Assembly (NCBI RefSeq): GCF_040049275.1
Contig: NZ_JBDZDT010000012.1
Span: forward strand, 124,001-188,000
Reading direction: 5' to 3'
Source: Aquabacter sp040049275
GTDB lineage: Bacteria > Pseudomonadota > Alphaproteobacteria > Rhizobiales > Xanthobacteraceae
DNA: 64,000 nt
Position 1 is the first letter of the stretch. Every line of letters starts with the position of its first letter. A program made the position numbers and the translations under genes. Positions 24,728-33,087 of the stretch are shown here, one piece after another. The notes under the pieces are model-generated. The model saw only the letters and a list, made by a program, of their open reading frames with translations. It was not told the origin of the DNA and did not search any database.

Positions 24728-24801
24728 ATCTACCGATAGGTAAAAATTGACACGGCGTGACGCTCTAGTTAACAGCGACGATATCAATCTATCGACAGGT
24801 A
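24728..24801 (+). promoter_or_regulatory. Operator-promoter module 1 upstream of egtB
   Basis: Operator ATCTACCGATAGGTA (24728-24742), four bases, TTGACA at 24747-24752 as a -35 box, and a second operator ATCTATCGACAGGTA (24787-24801) near the expected transcription start. The -10 element is poor (TAGTTA or TAACAG, depending on spacing). Confidence 0.6.
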
Positions 24802-24879
24802 ATTCTGCGCCGAAGCCCAGCAGGACGGGGTCACTATGGACCGACGTCTCGTTCCCCCAGCCACAGGCGTATCTCCGCG

Positions 24880-24951
24880 ATCTATCGATAGATAGCAATT
24901 GACACGCTCAGGCACGGATCGTACGCAAATGCCCTGATCTATCGATAAGTA
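24880..24951 (+). promoter_or_regulatory. Operator-promoter module 2 upstream of egtB
   Basis: Operator ATCTATCGATAGATA (24880-24894, containing a perfect 14-bp palindrome), four bases, TTGACA at 24899-24904, TACGCA 17 bases later as a possible -10 box, and a second operator ATCTATCGATAAGTA (24937-24951). The layout repeats module 1 almost exactly, with operator-to-operator spacing of 57 against 59 bases. Confidence 0.6.
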
Positions 24952-25062
24952 GGCGACATCCTTTGCGATGAGATTTGAGCCTCACCTGCGTGCGAAGGGC
25001 GTCCTTTGGCGAGGGCCCTCCGCGCCTCTATCAGAGTCGGCCACCAAGCCGATAGGAACAAG

Positions 25063-26334
25063 ATGACGGCCATGGCATTCAACGAAACGGACCTGCTCGC
25101 AAACCGCTACAATCAGGTACGTGGGCTGAGCGTCGGTCTCGCCGAAGGGCTCTCAGACAGCGACGCGTGTGCTCAATCCATGCCCGACGCGTCGCCTGCA
25201 AAATGGCATCTCGCGCACACGACCTGGTTCTTCGAAACGTTCATCCTTGCCGATCATCTGCCGGGCTATGAGCCTTTCGATCCGCGATTTCCGTTCCTCT
25301 TTAACAGCTATTACGAAGCCAAGGGAGCTCGGATCGGTCGAGCGGCGCGCGGGCTGATGACGCGCCCTTCTCTCGATGAGATCCTCGCATATCGTCGCTA
25401 CGTGGATGCGGCGTTGCTCGAGGCCCTCCCGGCAATGGCGCGCTCCGCCCTCTGTCTGGTCGAGCTGGGATGCCATCACGAGGAGCAGCACCAGGAGCTG
25501 CTTCTGACGGATATCCTCCATTTGTTCGCTCAGAGCCCTCTCGCTCCCGCCCTCTGGCCCACCGGTTTCCATGGCCCGAAAGCTTCAGCCGAGGCCCTCC
25601 AATGGGTGGAAGGACGTCAGGGCGCTGTTTCCATCGGGCACGCCGGCGACGGGTTTTCCTTCGACAGTGAGGGGCCACGGCACACCACGTGGCTGGCACC
25701 GCACGCCCTCGCTGATCGTCTCGTCACCAATGGCGAATGGCTCGAGTTCATTACCGAGGGTGGCTACGAGGTCGTCGGACACTGGCTCTCCGACGGGTGG
25801 GCCTGGGTCAGGCATAACGCGATCGAAGCGCCGCTCTACTGGCGCCGCGATGAGGGTGGCGCCTGGGCATCCCAGTTTGGATTGAATGGCGTCACTTCAT
25901 TGAATCCGCACGCTCCGGTTCAGCATATCAGCTTCTACGAAGCGGATGCCTATGCCCGCTGGGCCGGGGCCAGGCTGCCGACCGAAGCCGAGTGGGAAAG
26001 CGCTGCGCAGTGCCTCGATCCCCGTGGGGGTAATTTCCTGGACCGGGCGGGTGCGGTGGGAGCCCTCCCGCCTCCCGGTGGTAAGCCGCACCTCAAGCAG
26101 ATGTTCGGTGACCTGTGGGAGTGGACGGGTTCAGCATTCCTCGCCTATCCGGGCTTCCGGCCCGCACCCGGGGCCGTGGGCGAATACAACGGCAAGTTCA
26201 TGTCGGGCCAGTTCGTCCTGCGGGGTGGAAGCTGCGCAACACCGCGTGGGCATGTGCGCGCCAGCTACCGCAATTTCTTCTACCCGCACCAGCGCTGGCA
26301 GTTCACCGGCGTCCGTCTTGCCAAGGACCTCTAA
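25063..26334 (+). CDS. egtB: Ergothioneine synthase EgtB (iron-dependent sulfoxide synthase)
   Basis: A 423-residue enzyme. The N-terminal DinB-like helical domain carries the iron ligands (HLAHTTWFFE near 50 and HHEEQHQELL near 135), and the C-terminal formylglycine-generating-enzyme-like domain reads ..FLAPHALADRLVTNGEW-type, ..RLPTEAEWESAA.., ..GDLWEWTGSAF.. and ..FVLRGGSC.., ..RNFFYP..F.GVRL. EgtB joins a thiol donor (gamma-glutamylcysteine or cysteine) to hercynine using O2. I start it at the ATG at 25063, preceded by TAGGA; upstream in-frame codons lack a binding site. Its stop overlaps the egtD start (TAATG). Confidence 0.93.
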   Translation: MTAMAFNETDLLANRYNQVRGLSVGLAEGLSDSDACAQSMPDASPAKWHLAHTTWFFETFILADHLPGYEPFDPRFPFLFNSYYEAKGARIGRAARGLMTRPSLDEILAYRRYVDAALLEALPAMARSALCLVELGCHHEEQHQELLLTDILHLFAQSPLAPALWPTGFHGPKASAEALQWVEGRQGAVSIGHAGDGFSFDSEGPRHTTWLAPHALADRLVTNGEWLEFITEGGYEVVGHWLSDGWAWVRHNAIEAPLYWRRDEGGAWASQFGLNGVTSLNPHAPVQHISFYEADAYARWAGARLPTEAEWESAAQCLDPRGGNFLDRAGAVGALPPPGGKPHLKQMFGDLWEWTGSAFLAYPGFRPAPGAVGEYNGKFMSGQFVLRGGSCATPRGHVRASYRNFFYPHQRWQFTGVRLAKDL

Positions 26335-27317
26335 TGCTACTGCAGTCCAACATTCCCTCGCCCGGCCCCTCTCCCGAAATCGACCCGACGTTCCGAAGAG
26401 ATGTACTTTCCGGTCTCAGGCAGCGTGAGCGAACTATCCCCGCGCGGTGGTTCTATGATTTTAGGGGCTCTGAGCTCTTCGAGAAGATCACCGCCCTGCC
26501 CGAATACTACCTGACACGGGCAGAGCAGGAGATATTGACGGAAGCCGCGCCGCAGATCTCCAGTACCATCGGCGCCCGGCGCGTGGTGGTGGAATTTGGC
26601 TCGGGATCGTCGGCGAAGACACGCACGCTCCTCGCCGCAATCGAGCCGTCCTCCTATGTGCCGGTCGATATCTCCGGAGAGTTTTTGCGAGCCTCGAGCA
26701 ATGCCCTGCGACTCGATTTTCCGCACCTTCCAATCCATGAGGTGGAAGGAGATTTTACCCAACCTCTGGCGTTGCCATCAGGCATTGACGGGCACGCGCG
26801 CATCGGCTTCTTCCCCGGGTCGACGATCGGGAATCTGCGGGTTCCTGACGCTGTGAATCTCCTACGCGCGATCGGGTCGACTCTTGGAGGCGGCGCAATG
26901 CTGCTGATCGGAATCGATCGCATAAAGGACCGCGAGACCTTGCTGGCAGCCTATGATGATACTCAGGGCGTGACCGCTGCCTTTAATCTCAATCTCCTCC
27001 AGCGGATCAATCGCGAGCTGCGTGGTTCAATTCCCGTCGATGCCTTCAATCATCTCATTCGATGGAACGAGGACGAATCGCGAATTGAGATGCATTTGGA
27101 AGCTAAGCACACAGTGCGTTTCCATATTGATGGCGTTCCGTTCAGCATGGCAGGCGGAGAGACTATCCATACTGAAAATAGTTTGAAATATAGTCTAAGA
27201 GAAGCGCGGCTCTTGCTGCGCGCTGGGGGGTGGAGGCCAATAGCAGATTGGACAGATAGGCAGGAATATTTCTCTTTGATTCTGGCTGAGACGAATCGCC
27301 CAAATCTAGCTCCGTGA
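26334..27317 (+). CDS. egtD: L-histidine N(alpha)-methyltransferase EgtD
   Basis: A 327-residue SAM-dependent methyltransferase that makes hercynine from histidine, the first step of ergothioneine synthesis. Landmarks: ..IPARWFYDFRGSELFEKITALPEYYLTRAE.., SAM-binding ..VVEFGSGSSAKTRTLL.., ..FFPGSTIGN.. and ..LIGIDRIKD... The ATG at 26334 shares bases with the egtB stop, so the pair is coupled. Toward its 3' end the base composition becomes noticeably more AT-rich than in egtB, and the following 150 bases are very AT-rich. Confidence 0.93.
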   Translation: MLLQSNIPSPGPSPEIDPTFRRDVLSGLRQRERTIPARWFYDFRGSELFEKITALPEYYLTRAEQEILTEAAPQISSTIGARRVVVEFGSGSSAKTRTLLAAIEPSSYVPVDISGEFLRASSNALRLDFPHLPIHEVEGDFTQPLALPSGIDGHARIGFFPGSTIGNLRVPDAVNLLRAIGSTLGGGAMLLIGIDRIKDRETLLAAYDDTQGVTAAFNLNLLQRINRELRGSIPVDAFNHLIRWNEDESRIEMHLEAKHTVRFHIDGVPFSMAGGETIHTENSLKYSLREARLLLRAGGWRPIADWTDRQEYFSLILAETNRPNLAP

Positions 27318-27482
27318 TTATCAAACGTGGTCGGCAATGCATGCCTCTGATGTCGGATTGTCCGTACTCACTGAAAATTAATCAATCGCGCTGGGGGTTG
27401 ATCAGCGGAAATTTCATGCCGAGTTGGATAACTTTGGAAATTAATATTTTGAATATCAAGTATTGTAAATGGAGGTATTTTA

Positions 27483-27842
27483 ATGAAAGGCGCGATAAAT
27501 CGTCGTTTTGTCTATGAAACACGCGTTGTTGTGCCTAATCCTCGCTTTCATCTTGATCAACTTTGCCGCAGTTTGAGCGAATTGGGCGCGGAGACGGGCG
27601 GCAAGGGAGCTGATCGAATACTTGATTTTGAGATCGGACGGGCGCTCATCCGTATCGAGAGCTGCGCCATTCTGGCCCGGGTTGAGGCGCAAGATTTGGT
27701 GGCCTGCCATTCCATCAAAGTGGCGATTGAGGGTAACATTGCGGCGATCAGGGGACTCGCGCAGTCATCGGTGCTCTGGGTCGCCGCGTGCGAAGTGCCA
27801 TTCGTCGGGCTGACCGGCTGCTGCGGAGTGACGGAGGATTAG
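27483..27842 (+). CDS. Small protein with DUF2218-like features
   Basis: A 119-residue cytoplasmic protein with a good ribosome binding site (TGGAGG, 9 bases before the ATG). The middle (..RFHLDQLCRSLSELGA.., ..LDFEIGRALIRIESCAILARVEA..HSIKVAIEGNIAAI) resembles DUF2218 proteins: short, with an F/IG turn and a C-terminal region near a conserved His. The fit is loose and the function unknown. It stands alone after an AT-rich gap behind egtD, and its base composition is lower in GC than its neighbours, hinting at separate acquisition. Confidence 0.5.
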   Translation: MKGAINRRFVYETRVVVPNPRFHLDQLCRSLSELGAETGGKGADRILDFEIGRALIRIESCAILARVEAQDLVACHSIKVAIEGNIAAIRGLAQSSVLWVAACEVPFVGLTGCCGVTED

Positions 27843-28377
27843 TCCGCCACAGCCCGAATAGGCCGTTGTTGATTTATTGGCTTCTGCGGGACGTTCGCAG
27901 AGGTTGGATCCGGAGGCATTCTGCAACGAGTCTACCTGCTGGTGGGTATCATTGAGGATTGCGAATTCCTTCGCCTTTCACCTTCCATGGAAGCCCCCGG
28001 AGCGATCTCTCCGACAGCTCGTCGCGGATTGAGGTTGCCTGCTTTTCGGGGGCGGTCCGCTTGAAGCTTGCCGCGGCCAAAACGGCGTGTGCGCTCGATC
28101 CGGCGCATGAGCGCAACGTTTCCGCGCCGCGCGATTTGCAGCCCACCGACCTCGGACCTTCCGACGTCACCGCGCGGTCAGCGCGCCCTGGAGCTCCGCT
28201 GCCGATGTCGGCGCCTTCGTGAGAGCGTCGAGGTCCGCACCCACCCCATGTCCGAGCTTGCCTCATGGACAACGGAGGGGCGCCAGCTCGGATACGTGGC
28301 CGCGGGCACGGGGAGGATCGCGGAAGGGCGTGCTGAAGCCCATGATCGGGAGGCTGGTCCGTCTGCTGACCCGGCGA
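27843..28377. other. 535-base region without a recognisable gene
   Basis: Both strands have short open frames, none with a ribosome binding site or family motifs. It lies downstream of the RES toxin gene and may hold decayed coding DNA, since the sequence is GC-rich and not promoter-like. Confidence 0.4.
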
Positions 28378-28881
28378 TCACCGCGACAATCGCCCCTCGT
28401 CGTCGATCAGCACCAAGCGAGATGGGGCGCTTGCGCCCCATCTCCAAATCACCAGGTTGAGGTCGTCTACGGTCGCGCCGGGGGCAAAGCTCCTGACAAG
28501 GAGGCCATGATGGTCCCCGGCTATCAGTCGGCGTGCGAAAGTCTGCGTTCGCGCCTCGCCGTTTGTCCTCATCTCGTCGCGCCACGCGGTGCCCGCGAGA
28601 GAGGCCATATCCATACCCTCGGCGGCGAGCGCGACATTGTCCCGGCCGTCAAAGACGACGCCGATCTCAGCGTCGTAGGACACGAGTGTCGTCGGCTGGA
28701 GGTTGCCAACCTGGTTTGCTTCCCTGAGCGCTGTCATCACCGACAGGGATGCATAGAGTGCCGGCACGCCTTTCGGATTGAAGCGGCCGCCATGAAGCTC
28801 GGCGCCACGACCTGATAGCGGGTCGCGCGCATAGACGGGATTGAGCGCCCGGTAGAGCTTGCCGTCGTAGGAGATCGACAC
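28378..28881 (-). CDS. RES-domain toxin of a type II toxin-antitoxin system
   Basis: A 167-residue RES-domain protein. The family residues Arg, Glu and Ser are visible in LYRALNP, RGAELHGGRFNPKG and ALYASLSVMTALRE; the RFN..G and the YAS.. strands belong to the ADP-ribosyltransferase-like fold. RES toxins (MbcT, ParT) deplete NAD+ or modify a metabolic enzyme. The gene begins 3 bases after the antitoxin stop on the same strand, the usual Xre-antitoxin then RES-toxin order. Confidence 0.88.
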   Translation of the reverse strand: MSISYDGKLYRALNPVYARDPLSGRGAELHGGRFNPKGVPALYASLSVMTALREANQVGNLQPTTLVSYDAEIGVVFDGRDNVALAAEGMDMASLAGTAWRDEMRTNGEARTQTFARRLIAGDHHGLLVRSFAPGATVDDLNLVIWRWGASAPSRLVLIDDEGRLSR

Positions 28882-28884
28882 GGG

Positions 28885-29262
28885 CTAAGCGTGCACGCCA
28901 GCGTCGACCGCATCGATATAGTCGAGCACGTCATCGGCGCGCCCGCTGCGCACGAGCTGCATGGCTGTCTGGCCCGAAAAGCCGGACAGGGGTTCCGAGC
29001 GGTACCAAGCATAAGCCATCAGGGCCGAGCCGAAGCGCGGCTCCACCTTGTTGATCACCTCAATCATTTCCCGCAGGCGCCGCTGCGTGCGGCTGGACCG
29101 AATCCGGTCCTTGCGCTGGATCGCATCCCTTCCGAGACCAGCCGTGCGCGCGACCTCCTCGCTGGTCGTGCGGAGGACATCCGCGATCTTTCGCGGTGCG
29201 AAAATCCCGTCATCCGCGTACTGGGCGAGGCCCATGACGTTCACCATCACGTTGCCAAACAT
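28885..29262 (-). CDS. Xre/MbcA/ParS-type antitoxin (DUF2384)
   Basis: A 125-residue antitoxin. An N-terminal HTH-like half (..KIADVLRTTSEEVARTAGLGRDAI..) precedes the C-terminal DUF2384 toxin-binding segment (..GFSGQTAMQLVRSGRADDVLDYIDAV..), which in this family inserts into the RES active site. The start is ambiguous: ATG codons at 29262, 29244 and 29235 are in frame. The inverted repeat at 29260-29287 overlaps the first of them, so a downstream ATG or a leader overlapping the operator is likely. Autoregulation by the antitoxin is expected. Confidence 0.85.
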   Translation of the reverse strand: MFGNVMVNVMGLAQYADDGIFAPRKIADVLRTTSEEVARTAGLGRDAIQRKDRIRSSRTQRRLREMIEVINKVEPRFGSALMAYAWYRSEPLSGFSGQTAMQLVRSGRADDVLDYIDAVDAGVHA

Positions 29263-29287
29263 TCTGACGCAATATGGCGTCAGAATG
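29260..29287. promoter_or_regulatory. Perfect inverted-repeat operator of the RES/Xre locus
   Basis: CATTCTGACGC at 29260-29270 and its exact complement GCGTCAGAATG at 29277-29287 flank a 6-base spacer at the antitoxin start. Its place and symmetry fit the autoregulatory operator of the antitoxin-toxin complex. Confidence 0.7.
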
Positions 29288-29566
29288 AGTGGATTTCAAT
29301 AGGGAGGGAAAAGAGAGGGAAAAGGGAGGAAAAATTCCGCTCGCAGAGCGGCCGGACCGGCAGCGCTGGCGCGCAACCGCGGCGCGCGCGATCCCAACCC
29401 GTCGTCCTTCGCGGGGCTCTGGCCCCGCTCGTCCTGCCGGGCGGGGATGCTCAGCCGCAGTTGTGCCGGGTCGACCGCTCCGCAGGTCCGGGGACGTCTT
29501 CGGGAAGAAGACGAGAAAGGGACCGTCGGAGGCGGTGCCCCGGAACCCTCCGCGAAGGAACACCCC

Positions 29567-31039
29567 ATGCATCTCATGAAAATAGATCCGCGTGCACTGA
29601 AGGAAAATCCCGACCGCTCGCGCCGGACGAAATCCTCGCCGCAGGCGGACACCCTGCTGCTGGCGACGATCAAGGCGCTGGGCATCGTTCAGCCGCCCGT
29701 CATCGCGCCGGAGGCCGGTGGCGGCAACGGATACGTCATCAACTCCGGTCATCGCCGCGTGAAGCAGGCGATTGCCGCCGGTCTCGAGGAGATCGACGTC
29801 CTCGTTGATGAGGCTGCCAACGACAATGGCGCCATGCGCTCCATGGTCGAAAACATTGCCCGCGAGCCGCTCAACCCCATCGACCAGTGGCGGGCCATCG
29901 AGCGTTTGGTCGCGCTCGCCCTGCCGGTGCGCCAGATCAGGAAGCTGCGCCTGCTCGCAAACGTCCTGCCGGCCATGCTCGATCACATGGCGAAGGGCGA
30001 CATGCCGAACGAGAAGCAGCTGCGCACCATCGCAGCGGCCTCGCTGGAGGAGCAGAAGGAGGTCTGGAAGAAGCACAAGCCGTCGAAAGCCGATCCCCAG
30101 GTCGCCTGGTACAACGTGGCGAACGGCCTCGAAAAGACCCGCATGTACGCGAGAGACGCCAGCTTCGGCGAGGATCTTGCGCAGGCTTACGGACTGCAGT
30201 GGGTCGAGGACCTGTTCGCTTCGGCCGATGAGGACAGCCGCTATACGACGGACGTCGAGGCCTTCCTCGGCGCCCAGCAGGAGTGGATGGCGAGCCACCT
30301 GCCGAAGCGCGGAATCATCGTCGAAGCCGACACCTGGGGACGCGCGAAGCTGCCCCCCAAGGCCGAGCGGGTCTATGGCAAGCCCGGCAGGTCGGACCAT
30401 GCGGCCATGTTCCTCGATCGCGAGGGCAAGGTGCAGACCGTCCACTATCGGATGCCCGAGCCCAAGAAGGTGACGGGCAAGGGCGGCGATGCCACCGGCC
30501 TCGGAGGAGACGGTGGCATCGGCGTTCCCAAGCTTCGCCCGGATGTGACCCGCAAGGGCATCGAGATGATCGGCGACTTCCGGACCGACGCGCTGCACGA
30601 GGCGCTCGCCCGCGCGCCGATCGAGGACGACACGCTGCTCGCGCTGCTCGTCCTCGCCTTCGCCGGACGCAACATCTCCGTCGCCTCCGGAGCCTCGGGC
30701 GACGTCTATGGCTATGCCCGGATGGATCGCCACGCCATTCGGTTGCTCGGAGAGGACGGCAAGCTCGCGTTCGACCGCGAGACGCTGCAGCAGGTGGCCC
30801 GGGGCGTCCTCATCGACGTGCTGTCTTGCCGGGAGAACCGCACCGATTCCGGCGTTGTCGCCCGGATCGCCGGCGATGCCATCGGCGCCGACCGCCTCGA
30901 CACTCCGCGTGGAAGCGGTCGCTCCTATCCGTTGACAAGTGTTCCTCCCCACGTTTCGCACGCAACGTCGGCGATGGTCTGGGAGAATGTCCACCTGTGG
31001 CCGCCGAGGTCGCGGCAGCTGTATTGGCGCTCACCATAG
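29567..31039 (+). CDS. ParB-like partition/nuclease-domain protein, 3' truncated
   Basis: A 490-residue frame starting MHLMKIDPRAL. The ParB N-terminal domain (..PPVIAPE..., ..VINSGHRRVKQAIAAGLEEIDVLV.., ..NIAREPLNPIDQWRAIERL..) is followed by the HTH region and a long C-terminal part typical of plasmid and ICE ParB/RepB-like proteins (about 600-700 residues). Homology seems to stop near ..RIAGDAIGADRLDTP.. (about 30905). The last 40 residues are merely the antisense of the neighbouring glyoxalase-fold gene. The 3' end was therefore lost in a rearrangement. AAGGAA precedes the ATG. No partner ParA is present in the window. Confidence 0.75.
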   Translation: MHLMKIDPRALKENPDRSRRTKSSPQADTLLLATIKALGIVQPPVIAPEAGGGNGYVINSGHRRVKQAIAAGLEEIDVLVDEAANDNGAMRSMVENIAREPLNPIDQWRAIERLVALALPVRQIRKLRLLANVLPAMLDHMAKGDMPNEKQLRTIAAASLEEQKEVWKKHKPSKADPQVAWYNVANGLEKTRMYARDASFGEDLAQAYGLQWVEDLFASADEDSRYTTDVEAFLGAQQEWMASHLPKRGIIVEADTWGRAKLPPKAERVYGKPGRSDHAAMFLDREGKVQTVHYRMPEPKKVTGKGGDATGLGGDGGIGVPKLRPDVTRKGIEMIGDFRTDALHEALARAPIEDDTLLALLVLAFAGRNISVASGASGDVYGYARMDRHAIRLLGEDGKLAFDRETLQQVARGVLIDVLSCRENRTDSGVVARIAGDAIGADRLDTPRGSGRSYPLTSVPPHVSHATSAMVWENVHLWPPRSRQLYWRSP

Positions 31040-31353
31040 GGGTAGTCGGTCGGCCTACTTAGAATCTCGGCACCGAAACGCGAGGCGCGGGCGTAGTGAG
31101 CGTCCACATCTTCCACCCGCACCATCACCGCAAAGGCCGCTTCCAGTCCCTTCCCGCCCGCCGAGGCAGCCGCGCCCAACAACGTAACGACCATCGCGCC
31201 ATCGCCGATGCCGAGTTGCGCGCGATGATCTGCGATCTTCAGCCTCACCACAAAGCCGAAGGCGCCACACAGCCAATCCGTAGCCTGCGTCACGTTGGGG
31301 TAGCCGAGCTCCGGAATGACGGTGCACGTGGGCATCGAGCGGTTCTGAATCAT
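30925..31353 (-). CDS. VOC-family (glyoxalase/bleomycin-resistance fold) protein
   Basis: A 142-residue protein with the VOC pattern: ..VIPELGYPNVTQATDWLCGAFGFVVRLKIADHRAQL.. and ..VMVRVEDVDAHYARASRFGAEIL..YGERQYSCRDLGGHRWTFSQTI.. . It resembles the PhnB/YdfO-like single-domain type. An in-frame ATG at 31335 (MPTCTVIPE) could be the true start. Its start overlaps the EF-hand gene stop (ATGA), suggesting one operon. Function is unknown. Confidence 0.8.
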   Translation of the reverse strand: MIQNRSMPTCTVIPELGYPNVTQATDWLCGAFGFVVRLKIADHRAQLGIGDGAMVVTLLGAAASAGGKGLEAAFAVMVRVEDVDAHYARASRFGAEILSRPTDYPYGERQYSCRDLGGHRWTFSQTIADVACETWGGTLVNG

Positions 31354-31802
31354 GTGGCGACCGGGCCTTTCTGTCCGCGCAACGAAAGCAGTTCGAGGAA
31401 GGAGAGCGTGCGGTCACCGTCAGCATCGGCCTTGACCAACCGATCGGGAATGAACGCGGAGAACTCGGCGCGCGAGATCGTGCCGTCATGGTTGGTATCG
31501 ATCTGCGTCCTGCGCGCCTCTATGTCAGCCAGCGATCCGACGAAACCGGCCCCGGCGCCGGATCTTTCCCGTTCCGTCTCGATGCGCGCTTCGCCGGGAT
31601 CGAGACGGCCGTTATGGTTGGTATCAAGCCGATCGAAGAGCTTTCCCCGTGCAACCTGAATTTCAGTGAATTCGAGCTTCTTGTCGCCGTTAGTATCGAT
31701 CTCGAGGAAGATTTCGCGAATGCGCTCATTGCCCGGTGCCGCTAGGGCAATTCCGCGAGCTCCCAGCACTAGAAGGACCGCAATCATCACACTCCGTAAC
31801 AT
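31350..31802 (-). CDS. Secreted EF-hand calcium-binding protein
   Basis: A 150-residue protein with signal peptide MLRSVMIAVLLVLGARGIALA and four canonical EF-hand loops: DTNGDKKLEFTE, DTNHNGRLDPGE, DTNHDGTISRAE and DADGDRTLSFLE. GGAGAG precedes the ATG at 31802. It probably acts in the periplasm as a calcium-binding or calcium-sensing protein; partners are unknown. It overlaps the VOC gene downstream. Confidence 0.85.
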   Translation of the reverse strand: MLRSVMIAVLLVLGARGIALAAPGNERIREIFLEIDTNGDKKLEFTEIQVARGKLFDRLDTNHNGRLDPGEARIETERERSGAGAGFVGSLADIEARRTQIDTNHDGTISRAEFSAFIPDRLVKADADGDRTLSFLELLSLRGQKGPVAT

Positions 31803-32039
31803 TCCGCTCTCCGCTGGACAGGGGCGAGCCGCGTGCATTGCCTCTCCGGCGCTGCGCGGATCCCTCAAGCGTTACGCATACCGGCGCACGCTCCTACGCG
31901 TGCCGCTCCCAATTTTCTTGATCCGTATTCGCGCACCGATCCGACAAAATTCGCCTCGGCCGCGTAGGGGTGCTCGTGCAACTGCGTACCGATAAGCAGA
32001 TCGCCGTGAGGGCGAACCAACGGAAATAGGCGGCGCGCA

Positions 32040-32474
32040 ATGAAGGCCAGTTCCAGGCATGACTATCGATCCTACGCTCCTTTGTTCAGAGGGGGCGGGC
32101 TCTCGCTTCTTTCGAAGCTCGGCGTTCTCCTTGCTGGCGTGCTGGTTGCCGATCCGGCGTTGGCAGCGCAATGGTCGCGCCCCACCGAATCCGGCGGCGA
32201 ACTCACCCGCAGCCTCACCAACGCCGGGAACGGCGTCACGACCGGCAGCACCACGCGTACCGGACCGAACGGCGGGAGCTTCACGTCCAGCTCCACATGC
32301 AGCGGCGGCATTGTCGGTGGCTGCTCCCGGAGCTATTCCGGTGTTGGGGCAAACGGCAAATCCTTCTGGGGATCCCGGATGTCTGCCTATGGACCCTACG
32401 GGTCGCGGTCGGTCAGCGGTTTCACCGGCCCCAATGGCAGGACTGCCTATGATTTCCGTCGGTTCCGCTATTGA
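32040..32474 (+). CDS. Exported Gly/Ser-rich protein of unknown function
   Basis: A 144-residue protein. After a basic N-terminus a hydrophobic stretch (..LSKLGVLLAGVLVADPALAAQ..) looks like a signal peptide with an ALAA cleavage site. The mature part is rich in Gly, Ser, Thr and Arg, with repeated GPNG turns (TGPNGGSF, SGVGANGKSF, TGPNGRTAY), suggesting a repetitive beta structure exported to the envelope. No family recognised. It precedes the ECF sigma gene by 31 bases and may belong to that operon. Confidence 0.6.
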   Translation: MKASSRHDYRSYAPLFRGGGLSLLSKLGVLLAGVLVADPALAAQWSRPTESGGELTRSLTNAGNGVTTGSTTRTGPNGGSFTSSSTCSGGIVGGCSRSYSGVGANGKSFWGSRMSAYGPYGSRSVSGFTGPNGRTAYDFRRFRY

Positions 32475-32505
32475 GATGGAGAGGCACCGACGGATATGAG
32501 CCGCT

Positions 32506-33087
32506 GTGCCGCATGACCCTTCCCCGGACGACACACTGCTGGCGCGGATCGCGGCGGGCGAGCAGGGCGCTCTGTCTCAGCTCATCGCCCGCCACGGCCG
32601 CGGCCTGCGGGTCTTCGCGACCCGTTACCTCGGCAATGCGGCGGATGCCGACGATGTGGTCCAGGACGTGTTCGTGAGCGTGTGGAGGCATGCCGGCCGG
32701 TTCGACCCGCAGCGGGCCCGCGCGTCCACCTGGCTCTACAAGATCACGGCGCATCGCTGCATCGACCAGCGGCGACGCCAGACGTTCCGCAGCGTCGTCG
32801 GCCTGGAGGACATCGAGGATGACCTCGCCTCCGATGCACCGGGCGCCGAGACGACGATGCAAGCGCGGCAGGAGCTTTCGCTGGCCCGAGCCGGCATCGC
32901 CCGGCTGCCGGAGCGCCAGCGGATGGCGCTCCTGCTGAAGGTGGTGGCGGACCTCGACGTTGCCGCCATCGGGCAAGTGATCGGAGCCAGCACCGGCTCT
33001 GCCGAGCAACTGCTGGTCCGGGCGAGACGCGCCCTCAGGGATCACATGACGGCGGCTGACGACGGCCGCGAAAGGACAAGGTCATGA
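32506..33087 (+). CDS. ECF RNA polymerase sigma factor
   Basis: A 193-residue sigma-70 family ECF factor with GTG start. Region 2 (..RYLGNAADADDVVQDVFVSVWRHAGRFD.., ..ASTWLYKITAHRCIDQRRRQ) and region 4 (..LPERQRMALLLKVVADLDVAAIGQVIGASTGSAEQLLVRARRALRDHM) are complete. It overlaps the next gene by ATGA. The order sigma, membrane anti-sigma-like protein, periplasmic metal sensor resembles cnrYXH-type metal-responsive systems (order differs), so metal control is likely. Confidence 0.9.
   Translation: MPHDPSPDDTLLARIAAGEQGALSQLIARHGRGLRVFATRYLGNAADADDVVQDVFVSVWRHAGRFDPQRARASTWLYKITAHRCIDQRRRQTFRSVVGLEDIEDDLASDAPGAETTMQARQELSLARAGIARLPERQRMALLLKVVADLDVAAIGQVIGASTGSAEQLLVRARRALRDHMTAADDGRERTRS

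Larger units (their letters stand above)
24389..25062. other. 674-base intergenic control region of egtBD
   Basis: No supported gene. The left half also holds the GST promoter on the minus strand. The right half contains the two operator-promoter modules described separately. Confidence 0.5.

Noticed and set aside
24836..24892. A short ORF (ATG at 24836) between the two egt promoter modules
   Set aside because: Only about 18 codons, no ribosome binding site, and its end overlaps the operator; considered incidental.
29210..30994. A 594-codon minus-strand frame opposite parB
   Set aside because: No domain and strongly biased composition; ParB motifs are in the other strand.
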